Positions 35,128 through 42,948 of a stretch of DNA of 57,637 bases are shown here, piece after piece (position 1 is the first letter of the stretch; every line of letters starts with the position of its first letter). The stretch covers positions 1-57,637 of the forward strand of contig NZ_BDAY01000080.1 in assembly GCF_001612685.1 (NCBI RefSeq), read 5' to 3'. The notes beneath the pieces are model-generated. The model ran no database searches. It was not told the DNA's origin and saw nothing but the letters and a program-made list of their open reading frames with translations. Source of the stretch: Nocardia altamirensis NBRC 108246 (GTDB taxonomy: Bacteria; Actinomycetota; Actinomycetes; Mycobacteriales; Mycobacteriaceae). Made by a program: the position numbers and the translations under genes.

Positions 35128-35895
35128 ATGTCACGTGATCAGAAGCAGCCGAAACGGCGGTCGAACAGGATGATCCGAGGCGGCACGGTCCTCGTGCTGC
35201 TCATCGCCGCCACCTCGGCTCCGCTCGGCGCGGCTGCGCGGCCGATCGGGCCCTATGACGTCGGCGGAGCGATCGAGGTCGAATACGACGAGTCCGGCGG
35301 GTTCACCTTCTTCGGCAACCCGGTGAACCCGGAGTCCGATGCCGCCCGCGGCGGCCGGTGGCAGGCATTCGAGAAGGGCAGCGCGATCTACTGGCATCCG
35401 CTGGTATCCGGCGCGCACGCCAATCAGATCGGCGGCGCGATTCGCGCCAAATGGGGCGAGCTCGGCTGGGAGAACGGCGCGTTGCGGTATCCGACCACCA
35501 GAGAGTTGCCGACGCGAAAGCCGGGACGATTCAACCACTTCGAGGGCGGGACGATCCACTGGTCGAGCACGACCGGTGCGCACAACACGTGGGGTGCGAT
35601 CCGTGACAAGTGGGCCACCCTCTCATGGGAGGACGGCCGACTCGGCTTCCCGGTCACCGACGAGTTCGTGGCCAGGGGCAACGGGGCTGGACAGCATTTC
35701 CAAGGCGGCTCGATCTACTGGTCGTCCGGCACCGGTGCCCGCGTGGTGGTCGGCGCGATCAGAGAAACCTGGGCCGGCCAGAATTGGGAGAACGGCCGAT
35801 ACGGGTATCCGATCAGCGATGAGTACGACTACAACGGTGGCCGAGCCCAAGATTTCCAGGGTGGCCGCATCGAGTGGTACCCGCAACCCCGCTGA
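35128..35895 (+). CDS. Secreted LGFP-repeat protein
   Basis: A 255-residue secreted protein. The signal peptide is about residues 14-36 (VLVLLIAATSAPLGAAA). Then come at least three or four LGFP-type repeats: AIRAKWGELGWENGALRYP, IRDKWATLSWEDGRLGFP and IRETWAGQNWENGRYGYP. Each is followed by a glycine-rich FxGGxIYWSS-type segment. LGFP repeats are wall-associated and occur in mycolate actinomycetes, including on Corynebacterium trehalose mycolyltransferase. GGAGAGG lies just before the start. It probably sits in the cell wall or outside it. Confidence 0.85.
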   Translation: MSRDQKQPKRRSNRMIRGGTVLVLLIAATSAPLGAAARPIGPYDVGGAIEVEYDESGGFTFFGNPVNPESDAARGGRWQAFEKGSAIYWHPLVSGAHANQIGGAIRAKWGELGWENGALRYPTTRELPTRKPGRFNHFEGGTIHWSSTTGAHNTWGAIRDKWATLSWEDGRLGFPVTDEFVARGNGAGQHFQGGSIYWSSGTGARVVVGAIRETWAGQNWENGRYGYPISDEYDYNGGRAQDFQGGRIEWYPQPR

Positions 35896-35900
35896 TCCGA

Positions 35901-36389
35901 TCAGCGGAGGTCGTCGATGGCGACTTCGCCCTCGATCTCGACCGGTATGCCGAACGGGAGCTCGGCGAGTCCGACGGCGGAGCGGGCGTGGGCGCCTGCC
36001 CGGTCGCCCCACAGTTCGAGGATCACGTCGGAGAAACCGTTGATCACGGCGAGCGTGCCGGTGAAACCGGGGGCGACGGCGACCATGCCGAAGACCTTGA
36101 CCCAGGCGGTGATTCGGTCGAGATCGCCGAGTTCACGTTGCAGTGACGAGAGGATGGCCAGCGCGGTGCGGCGAGCGGCGAGATAGCCCTGTTCCTCGGT
36201 CACCTCCGCACCGACCTTGCCGAGCGGTTCCGCCAGCGAGCCGTCGCTGAGCAGCGGGCCGTGTCCGGAGATGAGGGCTCGGTTGCCGTGCACCCGCACG
36301 AAGGAGAACGGCACGATTGTTCCCGGCGGCAACTTCGGTGGATCGGGAAGGGAGAGGCCGAGGTCGGCAAGCCTTTGCTCGATGCGCAT
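35901..36389 (-). CDS. RidA/YjgF family protein
   Basis: A 162-residue RidA-like protein. Conserved pieces are ALISGHGPLL, the central LGDLDRITAWVKVFGMV and the closing AVGLAELPFGIPVEIEGEV. RidA enzymes clear reactive enamine/imine intermediates, although distant members like this one may have other substrates. It is part of a minus-strand group (genes up to 38628) and ends 6 bases from the LGFP gene on the other strand. No strong ribosome-binding site is visible. Confidence 0.82.
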   Translation of the reverse strand: MRIEQRLADLGLSLPDPPKLPPGTIVPFSFVRVHGNRALISGHGPLLSDGSLAEPLGKVGAEVTEEQGYLAARRTALAILSSLQRELGDLDRITAWVKVFGMVAVAPGFTGTLAVINGFSDVILELWGDRAGAHARSAVGLAELPFGIPVEIEGEVAIDDLR

Positions 36390-36405
36390 GGATGCGTCGC
36401 TTTCG

Positions 36406-37359
36406 CTAGCCGGGATGCAGGTGGGTGCCGAGGAAGTCGAACACGGTCTGCAGGACGACGCCGGGGGAGGCGAGCCCGACGAACTCGTGGTCGGTCATCG
36501 GGCAACTGTGGAATTCGGTGGGCACGCCTGCCGCGACCAAAGCGTCACGGAGCTGGACACTTTGGCCGAACGGCACGACATGATCGAGTTCGCCGTGTTG
36601 GATCAGAAAGGGCGGAGCGTCGCGCGTGACGTAGTAGACCGGGCTCGCTGCCCTTGCCTTGTCCGGACAGTCGGTGGGCACGCAGTCCACCAGTCGCGCC
36701 TCCGGTGAACCGGGCAGGTTCTTGGGCAGACTGAACGGAATCGACTGTGGCCCAAGGGTCAGCAGGTCGGTCGCGCCGAACCAGTCGACGACGGCTTGGA
36801 CACGGCTGGAGACGCCGAGGCTGCCCTCGGTTCCTTCCAGCTCGGCAACATCGCCGCTGACGCCGAGCACGGCCGCGATATGGCCGCCGGAGGATTCGCC
36901 CAAGGCCGCGAACCGATCAGGGTCGAAACCGTAAGTGGCGGAATTGCTTCTGAGCCAGCGGACCGCTGCCTTGACGTCATGTATCTGCGCGGGCCACGGC
37001 GCGACGGTGGCGAGCCGGTAACCAACGCTCGCGACGGCATAGCCGCGCTCGACCAACGAGGCGGCCACGCCGGGCACCGTTCCCCATGGCATCGGGATGG
37101 GGTAACCCGCACGCGAAAAGCTGACCCAAGCGCCACCGTGGAGGAAGATCACCAGCGGATGGGGCCCCGCGGTGGCCGGGAGGTAGAGGTCGAGCTGGAG
37201 ATCGGTGTCGCCGGCCGTAGCGTAGGTCAGTGCCGAAATCGTCTGCGGCTGTTGGGTATCCGGGTAGGCGGGTGGTGCAAGGAACAGCACGGCCACCACC
37301 GCCGCCAGAGCTGCCAACACAAACCGTGCCGGGCGATAGTGGTCCATGTGCCTCACCAT
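36406..37359 (-). CDS. Exported alpha/beta hydrolase (BD-FAE/HSL-type esterase)
   Basis: A 317-residue esterase with an N-terminal hydrophobic signal (RFVLAALAAVVAVLFLAPPA). The oxyanion motif HGGAW and the nucleophile elbow GESSGG are intact, and the late ELDHVVPFGQ (Asp) and MTDHEF (His) complete the triad. It should hydrolyse esters outside the membrane. It starts 3 bases after the previous hydrolase gene's stop, so they are co-transcribed. An alternative start at 37347 lies closer to a GAGG. Confidence 0.87.
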   Translation of the reverse strand: MVRHMDHYRPARFVLAALAAVVAVLFLAPPAYPDTQQPQTISALTYATAGDTDLQLDLYLPATAGPHPLVIFLHGGAWVSFSRAGYPIPMPWGTVPGVAASLVERGYAVASVGYRLATVAPWPAQIHDVKAAVRWLRSNSATYGFDPDRFAALGESSGGHIAAVLGVSGDVAELEGTEGSLGVSSRVQAVVDWFGATDLLTLGPQSIPFSLPKNLPGSPEARLVDCVPTDCPDKARAASPVYYVTRDAPPFLIQHGELDHVVPFGQSVQLRDALVAAGVPTEFHSCPMTDHEFVGLASPGVVLQTVFDFLGTHLHPG

Positions 37360-37362
37360 TTC

Positions 37363-38082
37363 TCAGTGCGCTGTGTACTCGGCCGCAACTCGGATGAGTT
37401 CGGCGATGGCCGCGGGGTGTGAGACCGGCGAGGAGTGGGAGGCGTCGAGGTCGATCACGAACGAACCGCTCCGTTCGGCCATGGCCTGTTGGGCAAGCGG
37501 GTGCAGCGCGGCGTCGTCGCGCGACACCTGATACCAGCTCGGTAGGTGTCGCCACGCCGGAACGCCCGACGGTGTATCGAAAGCGCCTGCGGCGACGGGG
37601 CGTTGGGCGGCAGCCATGCGCTTGGCCTGCTCGGCGGGTACGTCGTGGGCGGCCACCGCGCGATAGCGGTTGAAATCGAGATAGAGCTCGACGCCGGACG
37701 TGCCGTCGGCGGCGATGACTTCGCGCATGCGTAGCGCCTGCCCGATCGAAGTTTCGGGGTAGCGGGTCACGATGTCGTTGGCGGTCTCGCCTGCTTCCGG
37801 CGCGAACGCGGCGACGTAGACCAGCCCGACGGCGTTCGCGGCATTGAGCGCGGCATTGCTGATGACGAATCCGCCGTAGGAATGGCCGACCAGCACAACG
37901 GGTCCGTCGATTCCGGACACCACGTCAGCCACATGCGCGGCATCGTGGGCGACACTGCGTAACGGGTTGTTGACCGCGACCGACCGATAGCCCCACCCGT
38001 CGAGTGTGGCGATGACGCTTGTCCACATCGAACTATCGACGAACGCGCCGTGCACGAGGACGATCTCGGGGCGAATATTCAT
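37363..38082 (-). CDS. Cytosolic alpha/beta hydrolase, paralogue of the exported one at 19487-20317
   Basis: A 239-residue hydrolase with VLVHGAF, GHSYGG (Ser68), and a late DASHSSPVSHP histidine. Sequence order closely follows the hydrolase at 19487-20317 (VLVHGAF-DSS-W, DVPAEQA, MAAAQRPV-AGAF), so the two are paralogues. This copy lacks a signal peptide. It belongs to a minus-strand operon with the esterase, RidA and lipoprotein genes. The substrate is unknown. Confidence 0.87.
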   Translation of the reverse strand: MNIRPEIVLVHGAFVDSSMWTSVIATLDGWGYRSVAVNNPLRSVAHDAAHVADVVSGIDGPVVLVGHSYGGFVISNAALNAANAVGLVYVAAFAPEAGETANDIVTRYPETSIGQALRMREVIAADGTSGVELYLDFNRYRAVAAHDVPAEQAKRMAAAQRPVAAGAFDTPSGVPAWRHLPSWYQVSRDDAALHPLAQQAMAERSGSFVIDLDASHSSPVSHPAAIAELIRVAAEYTAH

Positions 38083-38097
38083 GGCGTTCTGCCCTGT

Positions 38098-38628
38098 TCA
38101 GCGAGGGGACTGCAGCGCGATGACTGCCTGGTCGAGGATCGGGCCGATCGCGGCCGTCAGCGCCCGCAAGGTGCTGTAGACGGCCACCGCGTCGATGCGG
38201 CCTTGGTTGTCGAACTGAAGGGTGAGAACGCCGCCGTAGTCGGGCCCGGACCGGAACGGCAGCACATGCGTCTCCTTCGGGTTGCCGTCGCGGTCCTCGG
38301 CGGTGCCGGACAGGTGACCGGTGAATCGAAGATCGGGTGGGAACGCGCTACGGATGGTTGCCACAAATCCGTGGTCCACCTCCTGGCGGCCTATTACGGT
38401 CGCCTTCAGCGGAGAATAGAGATGTACGTCCGGGGACAGGTAGGAGACCACGGTGTCGATATCGCCTGCCACCAGCGCTGCGCGCCATTTTTCCACGGTT
38501 TCTGTGTACATTGCGTTTTCCAATCGCGTGGCGAGGCTATTGGCTTCGGAGTCGGGTGTTTCGCATCCCGTGATGGTCGCCGTTGTTGCCAGGAGCATGA
38601 ATGAAAGCAGGAGATCCCGACGTTCCAT
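38098..38628 (-). CDS. Lipoprotein with SnoaL/NTF2-like domain
   Basis: A 176-residue protein with a lipoprotein signal: LLLSFMLLATTATITGC, lipid-modified Cys at 22. The mature part has the SnoaL-like pattern (EKWRAALVAGDIDTVVSYLS). GAGGAA precedes the ATG. It is the first gene of the minus-strand operon and is divergent from the DJ-1/AraC regulator, which probably controls it. The function is unknown. Confidence 0.8.
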   Translation of the reverse strand: MERRDLLLSFMLLATTATITGCETPDSEANSLATRLENAMYTETVEKWRAALVAGDIDTVVSYLSPDVHLYSPLKATVIGRQEVDHGFVATIRSAFPPDLRFTGHLSGTAEDRDGNPKETHVLPFRSGPDYGGVLTLQFDNQGRIDAVAVYSTLRALTAAIGPILDQAVIALQSPR

Positions 38629-38669
38629 GGCAGTTCCTCGGATTCGTTTCTATTCGGCGGAAATCCGGT

Positions 38670-38699
38670 CGGTCACGCAAATCTAGTTGGCCGGTCACG
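38670..38699. promoter_or_regulatory. Direct repeat CGGTCACG, two copies, 22-bp period (possible AraC-type site)
   Basis: CGGTCACG occurs at 38670-38677 and again at 38692-38699. A 22-bp period equals two helical turns, as AraC-family proteins prefer. It lies in the intergenic region between the lipoprotein operon and the AraC-family gene. The repeat is read directly; binding is inferred. Confidence 0.5.
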
Positions 38700-38764
38700 T
38701 CGCCGGAACGGGTCCGGCTGCCACGGATCAACGGATTCCTGCCAGCTACCTCTATGGTGTTGTC

Positions 38765-39718
38765 ATGCACACCGTGGCCGTGCTCGCTGTCGATCAGGTC
38801 GTCCCCTTCGATCTGGCCATACCGTTCGAGGTGTTCACGCGTGTTCGCCTGCCGGATGATCGCGCGCCTTACCGTGTGCGGATTTGTGCGGCGACACCCA
38901 CCGTCGACACCGAAGCTTTTACTTTTCAACTGCATTGGGGTCTGGAAACGCTCGCCGAAGCCGACACCATTATTCTGCCCGGCCGGGCAAGCCCGGAGTT
39001 GCCCGTCTCTGCCGAGGTGATCGATGCGCTGCTGAACGCCGCGAAAAATGGAGCACGCATCGCATCCATCTGCTCGGGTGCATTTGTCTTCGCCGCTACC
39101 GGATTGCTCAACGGATACCGCGCGACCACGCACTGGAATTCCGTTGCGAAGCTCGCCCAACGCTATCCGGAGATTGCGGTCGACCCGAATGTGCTGTATG
39201 TCGACAACGGTCAATTTCTCACCTCGGCAGGCGCGGCCGCCGGGCTCGACCTGTGCCTGCATATGGTCCGGCGCGATTACGGATCGGCGGTCGCCGCGAC
39301 CGCTGCGCGCACCAACGTGATGCCGTTGGAGCGGGAAGGCGGGCAAGCCCAGTTCATCGTCCATGACAATCTGCCGATGCCGCAGGGCTCCACGTTGGAG
39401 CCGCTCTTGGGCTGGTTGGAGGAAAATATCGGCGACGATCTCACGGTCGACGACATCGCGGCCCATGCCGGGATGAGCGCGCGCACCCTCAATCGTCGAT
39501 TCCGCGAACACACCGGAACCACACCACTGCGCTGGTTGTTTCGCGCCCGCATTCGCCGCGCCCAATACTTCCTCGAAGCGACCAGCGACACGATCGATCG
39601 AATCGCCACCACCGTCGGATTCGGTTCCACCACAGCCTTTCGCGACTGTTTCAAACGGGTGGTCGGTCTCAGTCCCTCTGCCTACCGAGGTGCCTTCCGG
39701 GCACGCGACACCGAGTGA
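38765..39718 (+). CDS. DJ-1/PfpI-like and AraC-type regulator (GlxA-family)
   Basis: A 317-residue two-domain regulator. The N-terminal GATase1-like domain runs to about residue 190, with its elbow at ASICSGAFVF. The C-terminal AraC HTH includes VDDIAAHAGMSARTLNRRFR and a second helix pair near IATTVGFGSTTAFRDCFKRV. ATG 38765 is chosen (MHTVAVLAVD); an upstream in-frame start adds 26 unrelated residues. It is divergent from the lipoprotein/hydrolase/esterase/RidA operon and probably regulates it. Its last 37 bases overlap the convergent creatininase-like gene. Confidence 0.88.
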   Translation: MHTVAVLAVDQVVPFDLAIPFEVFTRVRLPDDRAPYRVRICAATPTVDTEAFTFQLHWGLETLAEADTIILPGRASPELPVSAEVIDALLNAAKNGARIASICSGAFVFAATGLLNGYRATTHWNSVAKLAQRYPEIAVDPNVLYVDNGQFLTSAGAAAGLDLCLHMVRRDYGSAVAATAARTNVMPLEREGGQAQFIVHDNLPMPQGSTLEPLLGWLEENIGDDLTVDDIAAHAGMSARTLNRRFREHTGTTPLRWLFRARIRRAQYFLEATSDTIDRIATTVGFGSTTAFRDCFKRVVGLSPSAYRGAFRARDTE

Positions 39719-40476
39719 TCCGCTGGTGCCCACCAGGGGACGTCGACGAGCAGGTTCGCGATCGCATGTGCACACCCGTCCAGCAATGCTTTTCCTTTGG
39801 CCGCGGTCGCCGCTCTGGCATCTCCTGCCACGCCTGGCGAGGTGATGGCCGCGAGTGATATTGGGACAGTCACCAGGCCTTCGGTCGGCAATTCGATTGC
39901 GGGACCGACTGCCTCGGCGAGTGCGGGCATCCGGACCAGCTCGGGCATCGTCGCCATGATCATCGATGTCTCGGCTTCACAGGCGTGCATGAGAGTGTCC
40001 TGGGTGTCGAGGATTTCCGCGATCGTCGCGCGGCCCGCCACGAAGTAGGTGGTGACGGCGATCTGCGCGGACAACTCGGTGGCGAGCTCGGTCACCAGCG
40101 CGCCGAGGGCGGCGATGTTGCCGCCGTGTCCGTTGACGATCAGGATCTTCGAGAATCCGGCCCGAAGGATCGAACGACAGAGATCGCGCAGCAGGGCGTG
40201 CATCGTGGCCAGTGTCAGCGTGAACGTGCCGCCGAATGCCATGTGGTGCTCGGCAAGCCCGAATCGGACCGAGGGCGCCACCACCACGTCACGGCGCGTG
40301 CAGGCATACTCGGCCGCCCGCCGGCACACCTCGTCGGCGAGGAAGTCGTCCACCCCGGTCGGCAGGTGCGGGCCGTGCTGTTCGGTGGAACCCACCGGCA
40401 GCAGGACAACCGCGTCGCGCGCAGCCTGAGCGCGCAGCTCGGCGGCGGTCATCCGGTTCCACACCAGCTCGCGCAT
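39682..40476 (-). CDS. Creatininase family amidohydrolase
   Basis: A 264-residue creatininase-family protein with metal-site motifs VGSTEQHGPHLP, GVDDFLADEV, LIVNGHGGN and a late HACEAETSM. Known relatives cleave creatinine, formylpyrroles or peptide ends (MftE); this one is not beside mycofactocin genes. Its ATG overlaps the last base of the upstream decarboxylase stop, so the two are translationally coupled and probably act in one pathway. The 3' end overlaps the AraC-family gene. Confidence 0.85.
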   Translation of the reverse strand: MRELVWNRMTAAELRAQAARDAVVLLPVGSTEQHGPHLPTGVDDFLADEVCRRAAEYACTRRDVVVAPSVRFGLAEHHMAFGGTFTLTLATMHALLRDLCRSILRAGFSKILIVNGHGGNIAALGALVTELATELSAQIAVTTYFVAGRATIAEILDTQDTLMHACEAETSMIMATMPELVRMPALAEAVGPAIELPTEGLVTVPISLAAITSPGVAGDARAATAAKGKALLDGCAHAIANLLVDVPWWAPADHSVSRARKAPR

Positions 40477-42146
40477 CAGGCACTCGCTGATCGGCGTTGC
40501 GCGGCAAGTGTTTCGATGAATGTGCGCAGTCGCGACGGCACGTCCAACGGCGCGGTGCGCACCTCGAGCACGTGCAACCGTCGGTCGCGATATTGCCAGT
40601 GCTCCAGCACCTCCAGCAGCTCGCCCGCAGTGCGCGCGGTAGTGCCGGACACCTCGGCGCCCGCCATCGCACGCACCACGGCCAGGTGGTCCCACTGGGC
40701 GATGTCGTTGTAGATCGCGGCGGGACCGTCGATGACACGTTCGATGGTGTACCCGTCGTTGGCGACCACCACCAGCGTCAACGGAATCTGCCACCGCTCA
40801 ATGGTTGCCAGCTCCTGCACGGTCAGTTGTAGCGCCCCGTCACCGATCACCAGAACGATGCGGCGCAGGGGCGCGGCGAGCCCGACGCCCAATGCGGCGG
40901 GCAGGGAGCCGCCGATCGATCCCCAGTGTGGCGCGGCGACAAACGTGACTCCGCTGGGCAGCGGCTGATCGAGCATGCCCCAGAACGAGGTGCCCGAGCT
41001 GGTGATCACCGTGTCGCCGGGCTGCAGCGCCGCCGTCAGCGCCGGCCACAGCACGGCCTGCGTCAGCGGCGCGCTCGTCTCGACCGGTGGCAGTCCGGTG
41101 GTTTCCTGCCTGCACGTTTGCGCGGTGTGATCCAGTGGGCCGCCGATCGAGGTGAACAGGTCGGTCAACCCGATCAAGGCTTGCCGGAGGGGCAACGGGG
41201 CGAAGCGCACGGTGCCGACCGTGCTGTGCGCCGGGCGCAGGTCGATGACCCGGCGCTCGTCGAATCGTGCCGTGAAGCCTGCTGTTTCGAGATGCGACAG
41301 CCGGGTGCCGATCCGCACCAACAGATCGGCGTCCTCGACCGCGGCGCGAACTTCGTCGTCGCTTGCCGCACCGTTGTACAAGCCGAGCCAAGGCACGGCC
41401 TGCTCGTCGACCGCTCCTTTCGCCATCGGGGTGATCGCCACCGGGATGCCTGCCGTCGCCGCGAGATGCTGCACCAGCTCGGCTACGCCGAACCGCGCGG
41501 CCTCGTGCCCGAGCAAGATCACCGGCCGCCGCGCCCTGGCGACCAGATCGTGTGCCGCCACTAGGAATTCGACCTGTATCGGGCCCGAATCCAGCAGCGT
41601 TGGCGGTACTGCGATCGGCGTATTCCGGACGACCGGAAGACCCGGTACATCGGAAGGGATCGCGATGTAGACCGGTCGCCGTTCGGTTTCGGCGACGGCC
41701 AGCACTCTGTCGATCTCCTCGATCGCGTTCTCCGGGCTCAGCACCGCCTGTGCCGCAGTCACTTCCGTATAGGCACGGAGGAAGTGCGCCCAATCTCCGT
41801 CCGCGAGACCGTGATGCATCGGGGCGCCGGATCGAATCTGTTCGCGCGACGGCGCACTGGCGATCACCACCACGGGCACGTTCTCCGAGCAGGACCCGGC
41901 GACACCGTTGATCGCACTGAGTTCGCCGACTCCATAGGTCAACGCGACCGCGGCCAACCCGGTGGTCCTGGCGTACCCGTCGGCGGCGAAGGCGGCGTTG
42001 AGTTCGTTGACGTTGCCCACCCACGCCAACTTGCCGTGCGCCAGCACGATTTCGAGCAACGGCAGATTGTAATCGCCAGGGACGCCGAACAAATGGCGCA
42101 CACCGCGCCGAGCAAGTTCGTCAAGCAGGTACGTAGCAACGTTCAC
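40476..42146 (-). CDS. ThDP-dependent 2-keto acid decarboxylase (pyruvate/indolepyruvate decarboxylase type)
   Basis: A 556-residue decarboxylase. The cofactor-activating Glu is in VGNVNELNAAF, the active-site His pair in MHHGLADGDW, and the ThDP/Mg motif GDGALQ ... NDGYT near residues 420-450. GTG 42146 is chosen because GGAGG lies five bases upstream; a start at 42203 would add 19 residues. It decarboxylates a 2-oxo acid such as pyruvate, indolepyruvate or phenylpyruvate. It is coupled to a creatininase-family gene, an unusual pairing, and the physiological substrate is unclear. Confidence 0.85.
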   Translation of the reverse strand: MNVATYLLDELARRGVRHLFGVPGDYNLPLLEIVLAHGKLAWVGNVNELNAAFAADGYARTTGLAAVALTYGVGELSAINGVAGSCSENVPVVVIASAPSREQIRSGAPMHHGLADGDWAHFLRAYTEVTAAQAVLSPENAIEEIDRVLAVAETERRPVYIAIPSDVPGLPVVRNTPIAVPPTLLDSGPIQVEFLVAAHDLVARARRPVILLGHEAARFGVAELVQHLAATAGIPVAITPMAKGAVDEQAVPWLGLYNGAASDDEVRAAVEDADLLVRIGTRLSHLETAGFTARFDERRVIDLRPAHSTVGTVRFAPLPLRQALIGLTDLFTSIGGPLDHTAQTCRQETTGLPPVETSAPLTQAVLWPALTAALQPGDTVITSSGTSFWGMLDQPLPSGVTFVAAPHWGSIGGSLPAALGVGLAAPLRRIVLVIGDGALQLTVQELATIERWQIPLTLVVVANDGYTIERVIDGPAAIYNDIAQWDHLAVVRAMAGAEVSGTTARTAGELLEVLEHWQYRDRRLHVLEVRTAPLDVPSRLRTFIETLAAQRRSASA

Positions 42147-42412
42147 TCGACCCTCCGTGGCAGCTGGGTGCATCGCAGGAGACGTGGTCGCTGCGAACAA
42201 CACGCGGCACTTGTTCTGTCATCGAAGATCAAGGTAGTGCCGACCCGTCGTGCGCGGCAGTGGTGTGAGTGCCAGACATACACGGGTTTGCGCCAAGTTC
42301 GCTGAATGACCGAACTGCGCCGAGTCGGCAGATCCTCGCCGGGCCTGTCGATGAATTTGCGAGGATTGCGCCGTCTCTGTGAGTGAGGACTACTACCAGG
42401 TGAGGAATCGCG

Positions 42413-42910
42413 ATGACGGATGCACAGGACCCACAGCCCTCGGACGTTCCCGACGACCGGGATGTCTCGCTCGAACGCCTCGAACCGTTGCTGGGTGAAT
42501 GGGGAGTCGAGGTCTTCTTCGCGGCAGACTTCTTCGGCCCTGGCAGCCCGGCCGTCACCGATCGGGGCGGCACAACCACCTACGAGTGGATGAAGACCAA
42601 ACGCTTCCTGGTGGAGCGTTCGATCATCGACAACCCCGCGGCACCGGACACGATCGTCATCATCGGCGCCGCCGGGGACGGTGAGTTCGTCAGGCACCAC
42701 TACGATTCCCGCGGCGTCAGCCGCACCTATCAGATGAGCCTGGACGACGGCGTCCTGCGCATGTGGCGCATGGAACCCGGCTTCTCCCAGCGCTATACTG
42801 GCACGTTCAACGAAGACGGCAGCCGGATCGCCGGCGCATGGGAGAAATCAGCCGACGGCAGCACCTGGGAACACGACTTCGATCTCACGTACTTCCGCAA
42901 GGCGAGCTGA
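42413..42910 (+). CDS. Small DUF1579-like/lipocalin-fold protein
   Basis: A 165-residue soluble protein beginning with an acidic tail followed by LLGEWGVEVFFAADF and RGGTTTYEWMKTKRFLVERS. It closes with TGTFNEDGSRIAGAWEKSAD and DFDLTYFRK. This matches a small beta-barrel family (DUF1579-like) of unknown function. AGGTGAGG lies about eight bases before the start. It is monocistronic. Between it and the decarboxylase the 266-bp gap shows no gene. Confidence 0.75.
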   Translation: MTDAQDPQPSDVPDDRDVSLERLEPLLGEWGVEVFFAADFFGPGSPAVTDRGGTTTYEWMKTKRFLVERSIIDNPAAPDTIVIIGAAGDGEFVRHHYDSRGVSRTYQMSLDDGVLRMWRMEPGFSQRYTGTFNEDGSRIAGAWEKSADGSTWEHDFDLTYFRKAS

Positions 42911-42948
42911 GCTACCAGGCGAAGTCGCCGCGACCCGCCGCGATGCGG

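Noticed and set aside
39682..40476. MftE (mycofactocin system) identity for the creatininase-family gene
   Set aside because: No mftA-D genes or precursor peptide are nearby; its partner is a keto acid decarboxylase.
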